Shown: in pieces, positions 1 through 18,599 of the stretch | Position numbering within the stretch: the first letter of the stretch is position 1 | Layout: the number at the start of each line of letters is the position of its first letter | Source of the DNA: Tubiluchus corallicola | Lineage: Eukaryota; Priapulida; Priapulimorpha; Priapulimorphida; Tubiluchidae | Length of the DNA: 64,000 nt | Direction: 5' to 3' | Assembly: GCA_030141605.1 (NCBI GenBank) | Contig: JAQGDQ010000015.1 | Location: 1,279,001 to 1,343,000, forward strand | The notes under the pieces: generated by a model | The model's database searches: none | Told to the model about the DNA's origin: nothing | The model's input: the letters and a program-made list of their open reading frames with translations, nothing else | Made by a program: the position numbers and the translations under genes

Positions 1-303
1 GAGGCTCTTCGTCAGCTTCAGTTTTAAACTGAAATGGTTATCACACCACCAAAGTTTATCTTATCAAGCCTACTACAGAAAACGTTAAATTTTATTTTTT
101 ATTCTAAACTAATTTGCTGATCTAGTTTTATGGTTTGCTGCCAGTTTGCATGTGCTTTTAGTTCTTTAATATAATTTCACTATTATATTTTTAGTGTTCA
201 AAATCGCGTTGATACGTATAGGAAAAAATAAGTATTAATAAGCTGTAAGATTCAGTGATTTAGTAATTGACGGTGCTATCATTCTGTCTTCAGAATTAAA
301 AAA
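1..303. other. 5' flank of protease gene 1
   Basis: Non-coding AT-rich DNA upstream of the first start codon. I see no convincing TATA box or long open frame. The promoter and 5' UTR of the first protease must lie here or before the window, but no single element can be defended. Confidence 0.3.
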
Positions 304-8537
<8,234 letters not shown>

Positions 8538-8565
8538 TTAGTGGTTCCAGTATAAGTCAACTATT

Positions 8566-8571
8566 ATTAAA
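8566..8571 (+). terminator. Candidate poly(A) signal (ATTAAA) of protease 1
   Basis: ATTAAA lies 28 bp after the stop codon of protease 1. It is the common variant hexamer and is placed plausibly, but it is short enough to occur by chance in AT-rich DNA. Confidence 0.35.
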
Positions 8572-9354
8572 GATAAAACTTGAGGAGTTTCATTAAACAA
8601 ATGAAAAAAAGAGATTTCCGATACCATCTTGAAAGATCTGTGCGTCTACACGTACCGCAAATAAGCTTAACATGTATTTTTATGTTACTGCGCCTTTGCA
8701 TGAGCTTCAATTGAAAACTGAGTGTAATTTTTGTGCAATGATTAAGTAGTATGTTTATTATTCAGTAATTACTGGTGCAATAATAAGTGCATGCTTCCAT
8801 GTGCGCAAACCTCTAAAGCTTGTGACGTCTTACCATATTTTTTTATGAGATTTCAGACTTTTGCAAGAGCAATCTTCACAGTATTATTTTGGAAAGTCTA
8901 TAGATTTTACAATAGCGACAAAGTGAAACAATAGGCATATGTAAAGAGAAATTATTGACTAAATAAATATCTGAGTGAGTCCGGAAGTTTCCACAGTTGA
9001 TTTTAATGACGTAATACAATTACTAGATGGTGATATTGATACGATAGGCCTACTCGGTTATGATACTGCTTTTTTGTTTTTGCTCGTCATCTAATGTACA
9101 AAATAGTTGTAGCTATATGTAGCGCATTTGAATGACTATATCAAGTAATGGTACACTGTGTAATGTTTTTCTACAAATCAGTCAATTTAACGAATAAATT
9201 CTTTAGTAATTTAATTAGCACCACAAATGTTTTGTTACAATACCTCTATAATAATATTTTTTGCAAGAAAAACATTTGTTTTACAACTACCTTCAAATTT
9301 GTACTTGATAAATTAATGTGTATATTCATTACCATGATACAGTAGTAGAACAGC
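8572..9354. other. Intergenic; nothing recognised
   Basis: AT-rich DNA with no coding frame of interest. A short AT-biased frame at 9148-9345 has no domain and looks random. Confidence 0.4.
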
Positions 9355-9725
9355 TGCAGCGGCAGTGTAAGCCGCAACAACAGCAGCAGCAATTAATACA
9401 GAATGATTGCAGCAAAGAGTAACAGTAGAAGGTAGTGCAACAGCAACAACAGAAGGCTAACAACAACAACTACAACAGCAGCAGCTGTAATAGATATAGC
9501 AAAGCGATACAGCAGCAGCATTAACAACCAGAGCATCAATAGCAGCGCAGCAATAACTATAACGACAGTAGCAGCAGCAGCAACAACGACAACAACAGCA
9601 ACAACAAAAACGGCAGTAAAACAACAACAGCAGCATTAACAACACCAACAGCAGCCGCAACAGAAGCAGCAACAACAGCAGTAGCAACAGAAGCAGCAAC
9701 AACAACAGCAGCAACAACTGTTATG
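9355..9725. repeat. CAG/CAA-type imperfect triplet tract
   Basis: About 370 bp of interspersed CAG, CAA and GCA triplets with interruptions. Frames on both strands are poly-Gln, poly-Leu or poly-Ala. Stops interrupt the forward glutamine frame, so this is a microsatellite and not a coding polyglutamine tract. Confidence 0.9.
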
Positions 9726-10135
9726 TTATAGGTTGATCTGTTAGATGACGTCACTTTCACGTTAGGTCCACGTGTGAACTTTGAATTCAGTTGTTCATGC
9801 TACTAAATTCCTATTTTGTTAGGCCCATGTTAGAAGTTAAGCTGTTGAACAACAACAGTAATTAAAACTTATTTCTGAGAAACACTTTTTCTAAGAAACA
9901 GACATAAACCAACATTATCGTGCAATATATTTCGCAAGTGATACATGAAAAATGTTTACAATTATTGCTGATCTTAATTTACATTCGTATTTAATTCAAT
10001 AATTGACGTACTAATTGATCTGACTAGTCCTGATGGAGTTGACAGCTACAAGCAACTGATGAAGCAAACAACATATTCAAGGTCGGTTTCTTCTAAAGCA
10101 CACCAAGCGTTCTGTGAATATAGTGTTGTAATTAT

Positions 10136-10143
10136 ATTAAGTT
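10136..10143. repeat. Left 8-bp target-site duplication of the P element
   Basis: ATTAAGTT directly precedes the terminal CAAGGACTACTATAC motif. The identical octamer follows the right terminus at 15908-15915. Eight base pairs is the target duplication length known for the P superfamily. Confidence 0.85.
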
Positions 10144-10164
10144 CAAGGACTACTATACGACAAG
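10144..10164 (+). repeat. Outer left terminal inverted repeat
   Basis: CAAGGACTACTATAC is identical to the inverse of the right end for 15 bp. After one mismatch it stays similar for about 5 bp more and then diverges completely. It is much shorter than the inner/right pair. Confidence 0.8.
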
Positions 10165-12599
10165 AAATTTATCTCAGCTGTTATAACGTGCAATATAGTT
10201 GCAAATAGATGGCCTTTTTTACTAAATTTTAACATCAAATCTCGCTTCTTCTAAGGTATAATCACGAAAGTTTGTATGGTATTATCATTCTAACCATTCT
10301 GATTCAAACCATTTTTGTAATAAATTAGTCTTTCCTGATCATTTAATAAAGTGGGAAATTAGGTAAGCTGTACACATAATATGTCAAATAAATTCAAATA
10401 AGCATCAAGAAAATTAGGCAAATTGTACACATAATATGGCAGAATTCCTACGAATCTTATAAAGAACCAGAACTAATACTCACTTGAAGTATTAGAAAAT
10501 CTTGTGCTTTGCAAATAAAATGATTACAGTAACAATGATATTAAATTTCATTGCTAGTTTATGTGTTTCATTGCTAAAATATCTGGCATCTATTATAATA
10601 TGGGAAATGAAGCAAGAAGTGAAAATACAACAAAATACTTGTAGATAACAGATAGGGAATAATAATATAGGTAAATAGTAACAAAAATGGGTAATAAGAT
10701 AGACCCTGTTCACAACAATAATATCCTCGTGTAGAATTCTGTGGAACTGTATATGTAAAAGCTCACCATGCCAAGTGCAGTGATATTAAAACCGGCATCT
10801 CTGATACAAGTTATTATTCGACCACAAGCACCTAAGAAAACATAGAATTACTATTATATAAAAAAGACAACATGAAATCAATACGATTTGAAAAGAACTT
10901 TTTTGTTTTTCATAATAGGTAACATTATTGTAATTAAATAGAAAAAATGAGCAAAACAAAGGCAGAGAAAAATATACACAGTCAGACAAATATAAAGAGA
11001 GAGAGAGGGAGAAGACATAAATTTAGATAGACAGAGAGAAAGAGAGAGGGATATAGAAAGAGAGAGAGAGATGTAGCACTTGATCACAATTTAGGAATCA
11101 CTAAATGGTAAATCAGATACCTAAATTTTTAATAATATTGTAGAATTAAGCAAAAGTTTAAAGGCACTTTTCAGCTAACCACATTTTTTACTAAATTGTA
11201 GTCGTAAAAACTTTTTGATAAGCAAACATGAGATCTCCCTAAAGCTTTTTAGACCTGCACTAGAAATAAAAGGTTAAAGCTTAATGCAAATAAAAATCAA
11301 AGAGCTCACAAAAATAATAACCAAATTATGACTTGCAGTAGTTAAAAGACCAATTTAAAAACAACACATACAAAAATTCATGCAAAAACTGGATTTGCTA
11401 ATAATTTTTATAGCCAAAATTCAATTAATTTACCAGACAATACTTACCAGACAGCAACATATGAGGTTTAATTATGCAGAGTGTAAAATGCTGGAATTGA
11501 GCTGTATTCCTTAAACGACCAAATTTTCTTCCGAAGAAAATGTCTATCTCCTAAAATTCACTATTACTCATATTATACAGGTTTCAATGGCTTTACTTAT
11601 AGTTACATTGGGGCATATTCATTCAAGCAGTTTATATAGCAGCAGCAAATGCATTAAATCTGGTAAAAGTGATACCAAAATAGTTCTTAAAAAAGCCACA
11701 CCAAAACAGCAACAAGTGGCCTTAATGAAAGGCGGTTCTATTATATGCCAGCAGAATGAGAATCACTTATTTGTCTTCATAAGACAGTCAAGTCACAACA
11801 ATGAATACATAATAATTTACAAAATCAAAGGACGAAGGGATGGTGAAAGACACAATGGTCATCTAGACAGCAAATCTAGCTAGCCAGTTAATTTCAACTG
11901 CAAATTTAAAATTTTAATTTAAGCCAGACTACCTCATTTTGGACTTTGTTTTTTATTGATTTTATTGCTTATTGTTGAAAAATCTGGTCATGTCTATATA
12001 GTCACCTAAATGGGTTTGAAATGTGCGACATTTTACTTTTGGATACATCATGTGAACTGACACCTTCACTGAACAATCATATACATTCCATATATGTGTA
12101 TGCCCTAGGCATATTTTAAGGTAAAGAATATTTTAACTCTTATTAACATTCTGAGCACAAGACACGAGAGGAATCTATACAAGATATGGTGCTGCATTTT
12201 TGGTGCAGCACACAATAAGAGTGAATGATGCAGTGCATTTAATGTCAAAGTAGTTGTTAAGTTTGCGGTGCCATTATACAGTCAGAACCATCACACCGAC
12301 CTGTCTCAAGATAGTTATACACAAATAAAATCATCGCAAGTAGAAGTTGTTCATGGGTAAATCATTCTTCCTACTTGCTACAGTAAGACTAAAAACAAAG
12401 CTTGAAAGAAACTATTACATTATTGTGTTTACAAATTCTTTGCTGCAACCCAATTTCATAAAATTTAAGATACATATGGCAATACCAAAATATTTTATGG
12501 AAAGTGCTTTTGACTTTTGCCTCTTAATAATTTGCTAGAAATCTACCAAACCCAAACACTGTGCACAAATTTAGTTTGCCAATTACTATATATATATAT
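10165..12599. other. Left, apparently non-coding half of the P element
   Basis: 2.4 kb of AT-rich DNA between the outer and inner left termini. There is a GA-rich purine tract at about 10990-11070. A 98-codon frame at 11587-11883 encodes a Lys/Ser/Gln-rich peptide with no recognised domain. It may be captured genomic DNA or an older element's interior. Confidence 0.4.
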
Positions 12600-12666
12600 C
12601 AAGGACTACTATACAACAGGACGTGCACGCTCAGATCTCTGACTGTGCTAGCGGAGGCGATCAATA
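12600..12666 (+). repeat. Inner left terminal inverted repeat (about 66 bp)
   Basis: Begins CAAGGACTACTATACAACAG and continues through GCTAGCGGAGGCGATC. It pairs with the inverse of 15841-15907 with a handful of mismatches. The preceding octamer is ATATATAT, which does not match the right flank, so this terminus has no target duplication partner here. Confidence 0.9.
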
Positions 12667-12871
12667 CTTGTATGAACGTAATCTAGAAATAGTGCGCTTT
12701 AGAGAGTAGTGATCTTGGAAATTAAAGAATGGGCGGATCGGTAGATAGCGAGAATTATTTTTCATTTAATTGGTTCTTTACATTACGGGAGAAAAGTACC
12801 AATTGTTTATTTTATGTATCAAAGGAAATTAGTGTTCATTTTTACTTCTTAAATAGCGCACTACTTTAGGC

Positions 12872-12988
12872 GTAAGTGTGGTTTACCGGAAGTAGTGCTT
12901 TGTCATTGTTAATGTGTCTGCTTGTGTTTGTTTCTTTGTGGATTATTTTCAAAATTTCTGGTGGATTTTATACATCTGTGCTCAGCAG
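12872..12988 (+). other. Possible 5' UTR intron of the transposase gene
   Basis: A consensus donor GTAAGT at 12872 and a T-rich stretch ending in CTCAG/CAG at about 12985-12988 bracket 117 bp just before the THAP start codon. Splicing would remove the hydrophobic in-frame extension upstream of ATG 12990 and place the ATG at the start of the second exon. This is an inference from consensus only. Confidence 0.4.
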
Positions 12989-12989
12989 C

Positions 12990-15521
12990 ATGCCTAACAA
13001 GTGTGGTGTTGTTAAATGCAAAGGTAACTATGACACGGAGAACAAGTGTCGTGTGTTCAGACTGCCAAGAGATCATGTAGAAAAACAGAAATGGCTAAGT
13101 GTTCTTCCCCCACGCGAAGGCTTTGTTGTTGATCCAACGAAATTTTTCATTTGCGAAAAGCATTGGCTATCGGATACTCAAATGGTCAAAATTCCAGGTG
13201 GTCACACCAGGCCAGTGGATCCACCCAGTTTTTTCAACGTTCCAACATCATGCTTGCCCACTCCAAAGCCACCACCTCGCCCTCCAAAAACTGAGGACCA
13301 GCAGCTGAATTATTTCTTTAAAAAGGATAAAATAACTTCTCTCAATGAATTCACTCCTGAGAAAGACCTGCATAAGACGTATCAGAACCTCATTATATCT
13401 CGCACACAAGACAAATTTGTGTGCATGTTCATGGAAGAGGACCACAGTCAATGTTATATGTCAATTATTGTTCACAATAAGCCTACCTTGTGTTCCCCTC
13501 TTACTCTGTATGCTTTCAAAAACGGGATCAGTGTGCCATTAAGTAAAATCCTCAGTCCGAACAATGGGCTGTCCTCTTACTCACAATTTTTCGCGGTTGT
13601 GAATTCTGTTGTCAACCACATTCATCATGTTGATGATATTGTCAACAAAGTGACAAAGTCTCTTGAACTTGAACTAGCTCAAAATCGAGAACAATCTCTT
13701 AGTGTTAATGCTAAAGCCAAGAAGCTCAAATTTCTAACACGACAGCTTCGACTATTATGTGATAAGACTTTCACAGTGTCTGATTATTGCTTTGCAATAG
13801 AGTCGTTTCCCCATTGCAATTACGAACAACTGCGTGACTTTTTAGTGTTACCCAGCAATAGAAAGCTGCAGTCAGTTATTTCATCGACAGATATTGACAA
13901 GGTGCTAGGTAAAACATTTCAGAAAGTGAAAAGCTCTGAGCAGAAACACTGTATGCTATTGGTGGATGAAGTGAAAATACGCCCAACAGTGGCTTTTTCA
14001 GGGGGTGTGCTAAATGGCATGGCAAAAAATGAGCCAGACAGTAAAGCTACATCAATGCTATGTGTGATGGCTAAATGTCTACATGGTGGCCCCAGCGTGA
14101 TGATATCAGTGACCCCCGTTCACAAGCTGACTGCTGCATATCAATTCTCTGTCGTGAAGGAGGCTGCTACAGTGGTTGAGAATTCGGGAGGAACTGTTTT
14201 AGGGTCCATGACGGACAACCACAAGATCAACCAACAATACTGCAAATTGTTTACCAGACGAACAGACTGGGAGGCTGAACATCCCCTGGAAAATACACGA
14301 GTGTGGTTCCTGTTGTATGATACCGTCCACATTCTGAAATGTATCAGGAACAACTGGATCACGGAGAAATGTCAGAGATTATCGTTTGACAAGAAAACTG
14401 TTGGCTCATTTGCTGAAGTAAAAAGTCTTTACAAAGCTGAGAAAGACTATGTGCTCAAGTCAACACCTTTCACATATTCTGCAGTCTTCCCATCGAAACT
14501 TCAGCTCCAGAATGTGCAACATGTCCTGAGGGTGTTCAACGATCGTGTCGTTGCATCGCTGAGACTTCGAGGAGCCCAGGACACTGCAGAATTCATTCAG
14601 CAAGTGCTACGCTGGTGGAATGTGGTAAATGTTTCTGCCAGAGGTCAAGACACGAGGATGAGAGACCCTGATCGATCTGCTCAACAAGATACATCTGATA
14701 CTCTTCAGTCGTTGTTGACTCTGTTTAAGCAAACCGAATCAGGACACGGACCAAATAGAATTGAATGCCTGACACATGATACGCGAAAAGCTTTGATTCA
14801 GACCACGGAGGGACTCCTCGCAATCTGTAGGCACTTGTTTTCTGTTGGATTTCACTGCGTATTATTGCGTGAGCTTCAGAGTGACAGAATAGAGGGTGAG
14901 TTCTTAGTTTACAGGCAGTCAAGGGGGGCCAATGCATTCATGCAAGCTGGAGATGTCTGTTCAGCATTCAAGCGGAGACTGGCGTGTTTCTCTGCATCAT
15001 TCCTGGAGTTTGTGGACACAGACACATCATCCGAAAGCCAGTTGCACACATGCAATGGGATTGATTTCGAGGATGCCAAAATTATGGAGATTTGTGTTGA
15101 CGAGACTCTTTCCAAAACTGAACTGAACGCGTGTGCATATGTCGCAGGTTGGTTGGAGAGTAAGTGCCAAAATGACATTTCTTTTCCCGAGGATGAGCCT
15201 CTCCTTTCTGAGGAAATGAAAATGTTCATTGAAGAAGTGTCTAAGGGAGGTCTTACAGTGCCCCACACATTCACGTTCGAATTCGTAACAACTGGCTTGT
15301 GTTTTGTGAAGAAGTCAACTCACACAGTCTGCTGCCGCAACAAGCTCATGAACATCCTCTCCATAATTAATGCCTACTTTGATTTTGGAGAATTTTCAAG
15401 AAATGCTCTGAGACGCCTGGCGAATGTACTGCTGCATGGACTACACAATTTGGAGAAGGATCACCAGCAGAACTCAGCCCTTTACCAGACCTCCATTAAG
15501 AAGGCGCGACTAGCCGACTAA
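12990..15521 (+). CDS. THAP-domain P-element transposase (THAP9-like), intact
   Basis: 843 aa with no introns or stops from ATG 12990, beginning MPNKCGVVKC. The N-terminus is a THAP zinc finger of C2CH type (Cys5, Cys10, Cys55, His58) with the conserved LP and Trp35, followed by a Pro-rich linker. It should bind subterminal element DNA. The remainder matches P-element transposase organisation: LLVDEVKIRP (candidate catalytic Asp326), MTDNHKIN (candidate Asp409), then YDTVHILKCIRNNW (D/H-x-K-x-IRN, region of the GTP-binding insertion in Drosophila P transposase). Family members cut and paste DNA in the nucleus using GTP as cofactor. Length lies between Drosophila P transposase (751 aa) and human THAP9 (903 aa). 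The frame extends upstream to 12876, but that begins with GTG and a hydrophobic stretch and does not look like the natural start. Confidence 0.92.
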   Translation: MPNKCGVVKCKGNYDTENKCRVFRLPRDHVEKQKWLSVLPPREGFVVDPTKFFICEKHWLSDTQMVKIPGGHTRPVDPPSFFNVPTSCLPTPKPPPRPPKTEDQQLNYFFKKDKITSLNEFTPEKDLHKTYQNLIISRTQDKFVCMFMEEDHSQCYMSIIVHNKPTLCSPLTLYAFKNGISVPLSKILSPNNGLSSYSQFFAVVNSVVNHIHHVDDIVNKVTKSLELELAQNREQSLSVNAKAKKLKFLTRQLRLLCDKTFTVSDYCFAIESFPHCNYEQLRDFLVLPSNRKLQSVISSTDIDKVLGKTFQKVKSSEQKHCMLLVDEVKIRPTVAFSGGVLNGMAKNEPDSKATSMLCVMAKCLHGGPSVMISVTPVHKLTAAYQFSVVKEAATVVENSGGTVLGSMTDNHKINQQYCKLFTRRTDWEAEHPLENTRVWFLLYDTVHILKCIRNNWITEKCQRLSFDKKTVGSFAEVKSLYKAEKDYVLKSTPFTYSAVFPSKLQLQNVQHVLRVFNDRVVASLRLRGAQDTAEFIQQVLRWWNVVNVSARGQDTRMRDPDRSAQQDTSDTLQSLLTLFKQTESGHGPNRIECLTHDTRKALIQTTEGLLAICRHLFSVGFHCVLLRELQSDRIEGEFLVYRQSRGANAFMQAGDVCSAFKRRLACFSASFLEFVDTDTSSESQLHTCNGIDFEDAKIMEICVDETLSKTELNACAYVAGWLESKCQNDISFPEDEPLLSEEMKMFIEEVSKGGLTVPHTFTFEFVTTGLCFVKKSTHTVCCRNKLMNILSIINAYFDFGEFSRNALRRLANVLLHGLHNLEKDHQQNSALYQTSIKKARLAD

Positions 15522-15840
15522 TTGTCGCAAACATCTCTGCAAAATGGTGAGTGCAATAATTTCATGTATTCTAATTTACACAGAGGAACCTATGAATGAG
15601 TTTATATAGTCCTGACAAAATGGTGCAGTCTGTTTATTCTCTATAGAAAGTGACAGGTAATCTTCGGGACACAATGAGTTGCAGATATGGTGTGTTTTTT
15701 TTTGGGGGGGGGGGGATATCATAGGTACCACTGTTTTTAAATTACTAGATGAATGAGGAATATGTTCTATGTGTATTGTGGCATGCTATAGGTCACCATT
15801 GGGGGTAAATATGTCCAAATTATTAGCACTAAATGTTAAA
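15522..15840. other. 3' UTR and subterminal region of the P element
   Basis: Non-coding. It contains a T8-G11-like homopolymer junction near 15696-15713. No clear AATAAA was found before the right terminus. Confidence 0.4.
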
Positions 15841-15907
15841 AATAGATCGCCTCCGCTAGCCGAATCAGAGATTTCAGCGTGCACGTCCTGTAGTATAGTA
15901 GTCCTTG
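15841..15907 (-). repeat. Right terminal inverted repeat
   Basis: GATCGCCTCCGCTAGC through GTATAGTAGTCCTTG is the inverse of the inner left terminus at 12600-12666, and its last 15 bp are the inverse of the outer left terminus at 10144. Confidence 0.92.
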
Positions 15908-15915
15908 ATTAAGTT
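15908..15915. repeat. Right 8-bp target-site duplication of the P element
   Basis: ATTAAGTT is identical to 10136-10143. Beyond both duplications the flanks share GTTGTAATTATATTA (10125-10139 and 15913-15927), so the empty site was a short tandem repeat spanning the insertion point. Confidence 0.85.
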
Positions 15916-17559
15916 GTAATTATATTATAGTATATTAAGCTACACAAAAAAACTAATGAAAAACAAGAAAGTGCAGTCAGTCAATTTCGCTTTAATTATT
16001 ATTACAGCATTATCACATATTATTGTGCATGTTTAATTTAGTGAGTTTTAAAAAATATTATGAGAACTAGGAAATTATAGTGAGTCGTTAAAAATTTAAT
16101 AAATGAATATTAAAAATAGGAACAACATTAAATTTTATTGGTGCCCATACGTTTCGTAATCAAGTGTCCTGTGTCCCATATGTAACGTACACCTCCCAGG
16201 CAAGCTACGCTTTGGCACCCTTACATATCTGTAAAATGGGAAACAGAAGAGCTTCTATATCATTGGGCTTTGGCTATGACGTGTTAGTATCATTATTACC
16301 TGCTGGTGTGTAGTTACAATGTAATTGTAAACGTTTATGTCTATACTGGTATATGGGCAAACAATAATAGAGGCTGCACAACTGTTTGTGGTGTACTATA
16401 CTTGATCTATACCTGTAACATATATCTATTGTGTACTAACTTATATTATATATATATATATATATACTTGTTGTATAGCACGTATGTAAAAATAGAGTCA
16501 ATAAGTGCCCAAGTTAACAGATTGGATAAGTTGGATTAGCTTATAACGTCAAGGTTAACCTCAAATCTAATGAACTTTCTCCCAATGAATTAAAGAATAT
16601 TTGTAAAAGAGAGCTACATAGTTCTTTTCCTTGACTTTATATTGGTAAATGGTTGTATATTGTATAATTCGTTATACCAAGTTTTAGCGAGCTCATTTTT
16701 TATTAGCAAAGTTGCCAAAAAATTAACCTGTTTTGCGTTATAGTCTATCGTAAGGATATTATGCACATTCAGCGGTTTTCAACGCTTCACGGTTCTTTAC
16801 ATTCCAAAAATTACTTTTTCAGGAAGAACAAAATGCAATCATATTACGTTATTACTTTTTAGGATCTTAAAGAATTTTCGAGATCCAGGAACCCTTTCAG
16901 GAAATACGATTTAAATTCATTACGTAAAATACAGTGCACAGAGTGAACTTTTCTGCGTCCCCTAAGTCTGCTAACTTGCCAACAGGAATTAAATACTTTT
17001 GCACATAACATGAACGTATTTCCATTTTGTTGTAAATTCACCATTGTCCAACGTCACTAACACAATTCCTACTTCCACGATTTGAATGAAGAAATGTTGC
17101 ACAGCAGTCTGAACGTTCACATCCATTCAGTAATGCAATCCTTTAACATGGAGTAAATAAAGAAACTGCGTCTCTCATATGGTGGGAGCTTGCAGAGAGC
17201 CACTTCCGTCGACACAGCCGCCCTAGCAATGAATCATACCGAAGGTGATAAGGCTGTGTATATGGTATACACAGTTTCAATTTAGCAAAAGCGCTTACCC
17301 TAACAAGGTGGAGGAACAGTGTATAAAAGATACTTGGATATTTATATGGAATGTTTTAGGATGAGCACGAATCAAAATGGCTCAATTTAGGCCCTAACAA
17401 TAAACAACATTTTTAAACAGTAATCGCGAAAACGGGCAGAGAAAACGTTGGTACATTATCGTGGTTGTCTTTTTTAGTCAGACGTGCGTTCTTTGGCGAT
17501 AATAAGTTTAGGCCTATTACCGAAATTAACTTATTTCCGTGCTGGTGTACAGACATTTT
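15916..17559. other. Intergenic; no gene recognised
   Basis: AT-rich non-coding DNA with a short (TA)n run near 16449-16467. Frames at 16306-16539 and 16859-17044 have no recognisable domain. Confidence 0.4.
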
Positions 17560-17955
17560 GACATAAATATTTGGACACAGGACGATACAGTGGGCCATAG
17601 AGGTTATTTAGACGCTAAGTACTTTAGACACAGGGGATAGTTGGACGAAAGTTATTATGGACGTATACGAAATTTGGATGCAAGGTATTTTGGACACATT
17701 ACTTGAACAAACAGGTATTTGAACACAAATTCTTTTGGACACGTAGGCACTTTGGGCACAAAGCTATTTGAACACAGGCCATTTCATTCAGACACAAGAT
17801 GATTTGGACACATAGGTCATTTGAATACATAGGCTATTTGCACTCATAAGCCATAAGGACACCAGGCGCTTTGGACGTATAGATCATTTGGATGCACATA
17901 TGTCATTATGCACAAGAATTGGGACACTTTGCATTTAGACACGCGTAGCCTATTT
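17560..17955. repeat. Degenerate GGACACATAGG minisatellite (left arm)
   Basis: About 20 or more diverged copies of a unit near 17-18 bp resembling TTTGGACACATAGGCTA, reiterated along about 390 bp. The inverse complement of the same unit recurs at 21180-21445, giving an inverted pair 3.3 kb apart. Confidence 0.75.
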
Positions 17956-18599
17956 TTCGCTGTCTAACGTTGGGGAATCCATATTGGAAGAGGCATCAAT
18001 GATATTTAAAGGAAGACAGGATGATTTTCATTATACTAACCCGTTTTCAAGTCCGATAAAAAGTATGCATTTTAACATAATCAATACTACAAAGGCGTTT
18101 CTGATAATTAAATAATAAATTAAAAACTTAATTAACGACGGGTTAGCCCAACTATTGATGACAAACTAACATAACTTTTTATACAACAAAAATATTCCAT
18201 GAGCGTGTTGCACGTGTTGCGCGAAAATTGAAGTACAGTGCTATTGTAAGATATTCAGTGTGTTGTACTAAAACTAGGCAAGTTTTAAGATAAAAATTAA
18301 AATTTCAAATTTACCGCTGTGTTCATACTGGGCTGTCGATGTTTGTGTAGTTTGTCACAAACGAACTCACCTAAACTTAGATGTACAGCGCCTGTTTTTT
18401 GTGCAATGCGTTTCCGAACTAACTACGTTTCAGTGCCCGTCTAACTAACGAATGGCGAAATGCATGTAACAGCGAAGAACTAGTGGCGCGAACATGAAAT
18501 TGTGCGTGTGTGGTAATAATTCTTTCGTAAGTAATTTCTGAAAAAATAGTATGTTTCCTTTCCGTATTTTTTTAACTTACAGTTTAAGATTGGGTCCGG

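Larger units (their letters stand above)
10144..15907 (+). mobile_element. P-superfamily DNA transposon, THAP9-like, 5764 bp
   Basis: Bounded by CAAGGACTACTATAC at 10144 and its exact inverse at the right end (GTATAGTAGTCCTTG, 15893-15907), with an 8-bp direct duplication ATTAAGTT outside both ends. It encodes an uninterrupted THAP-domain transposase in its right half. A second, longer left-type terminus begins at 12600 and matches the right end over about 66 bp, so a shorter 12600-15907 unit (3308 bp) is also terminated. Only the outer ends carry matching target duplications. The element lies between the two paralogous protease genes, and its intact ORF and clean duplication suggest recent insertion. 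Confidence 0.85.

Noticed and set aside
9457-9760. Leu- or Ala-rich minus-strand proteins
   Set aside because: Frames across an imperfect CAG/CAA tract with no conserved sequence on either side.
12876-12989. Extended 881-aa start of the transposase with a hydrophobic N-terminus
   Set aside because: The first codon is GTG, a THAP domain normally begins at the initiator Met, and a GTAAGT donor within this stretch suggests it is removed as an intron.
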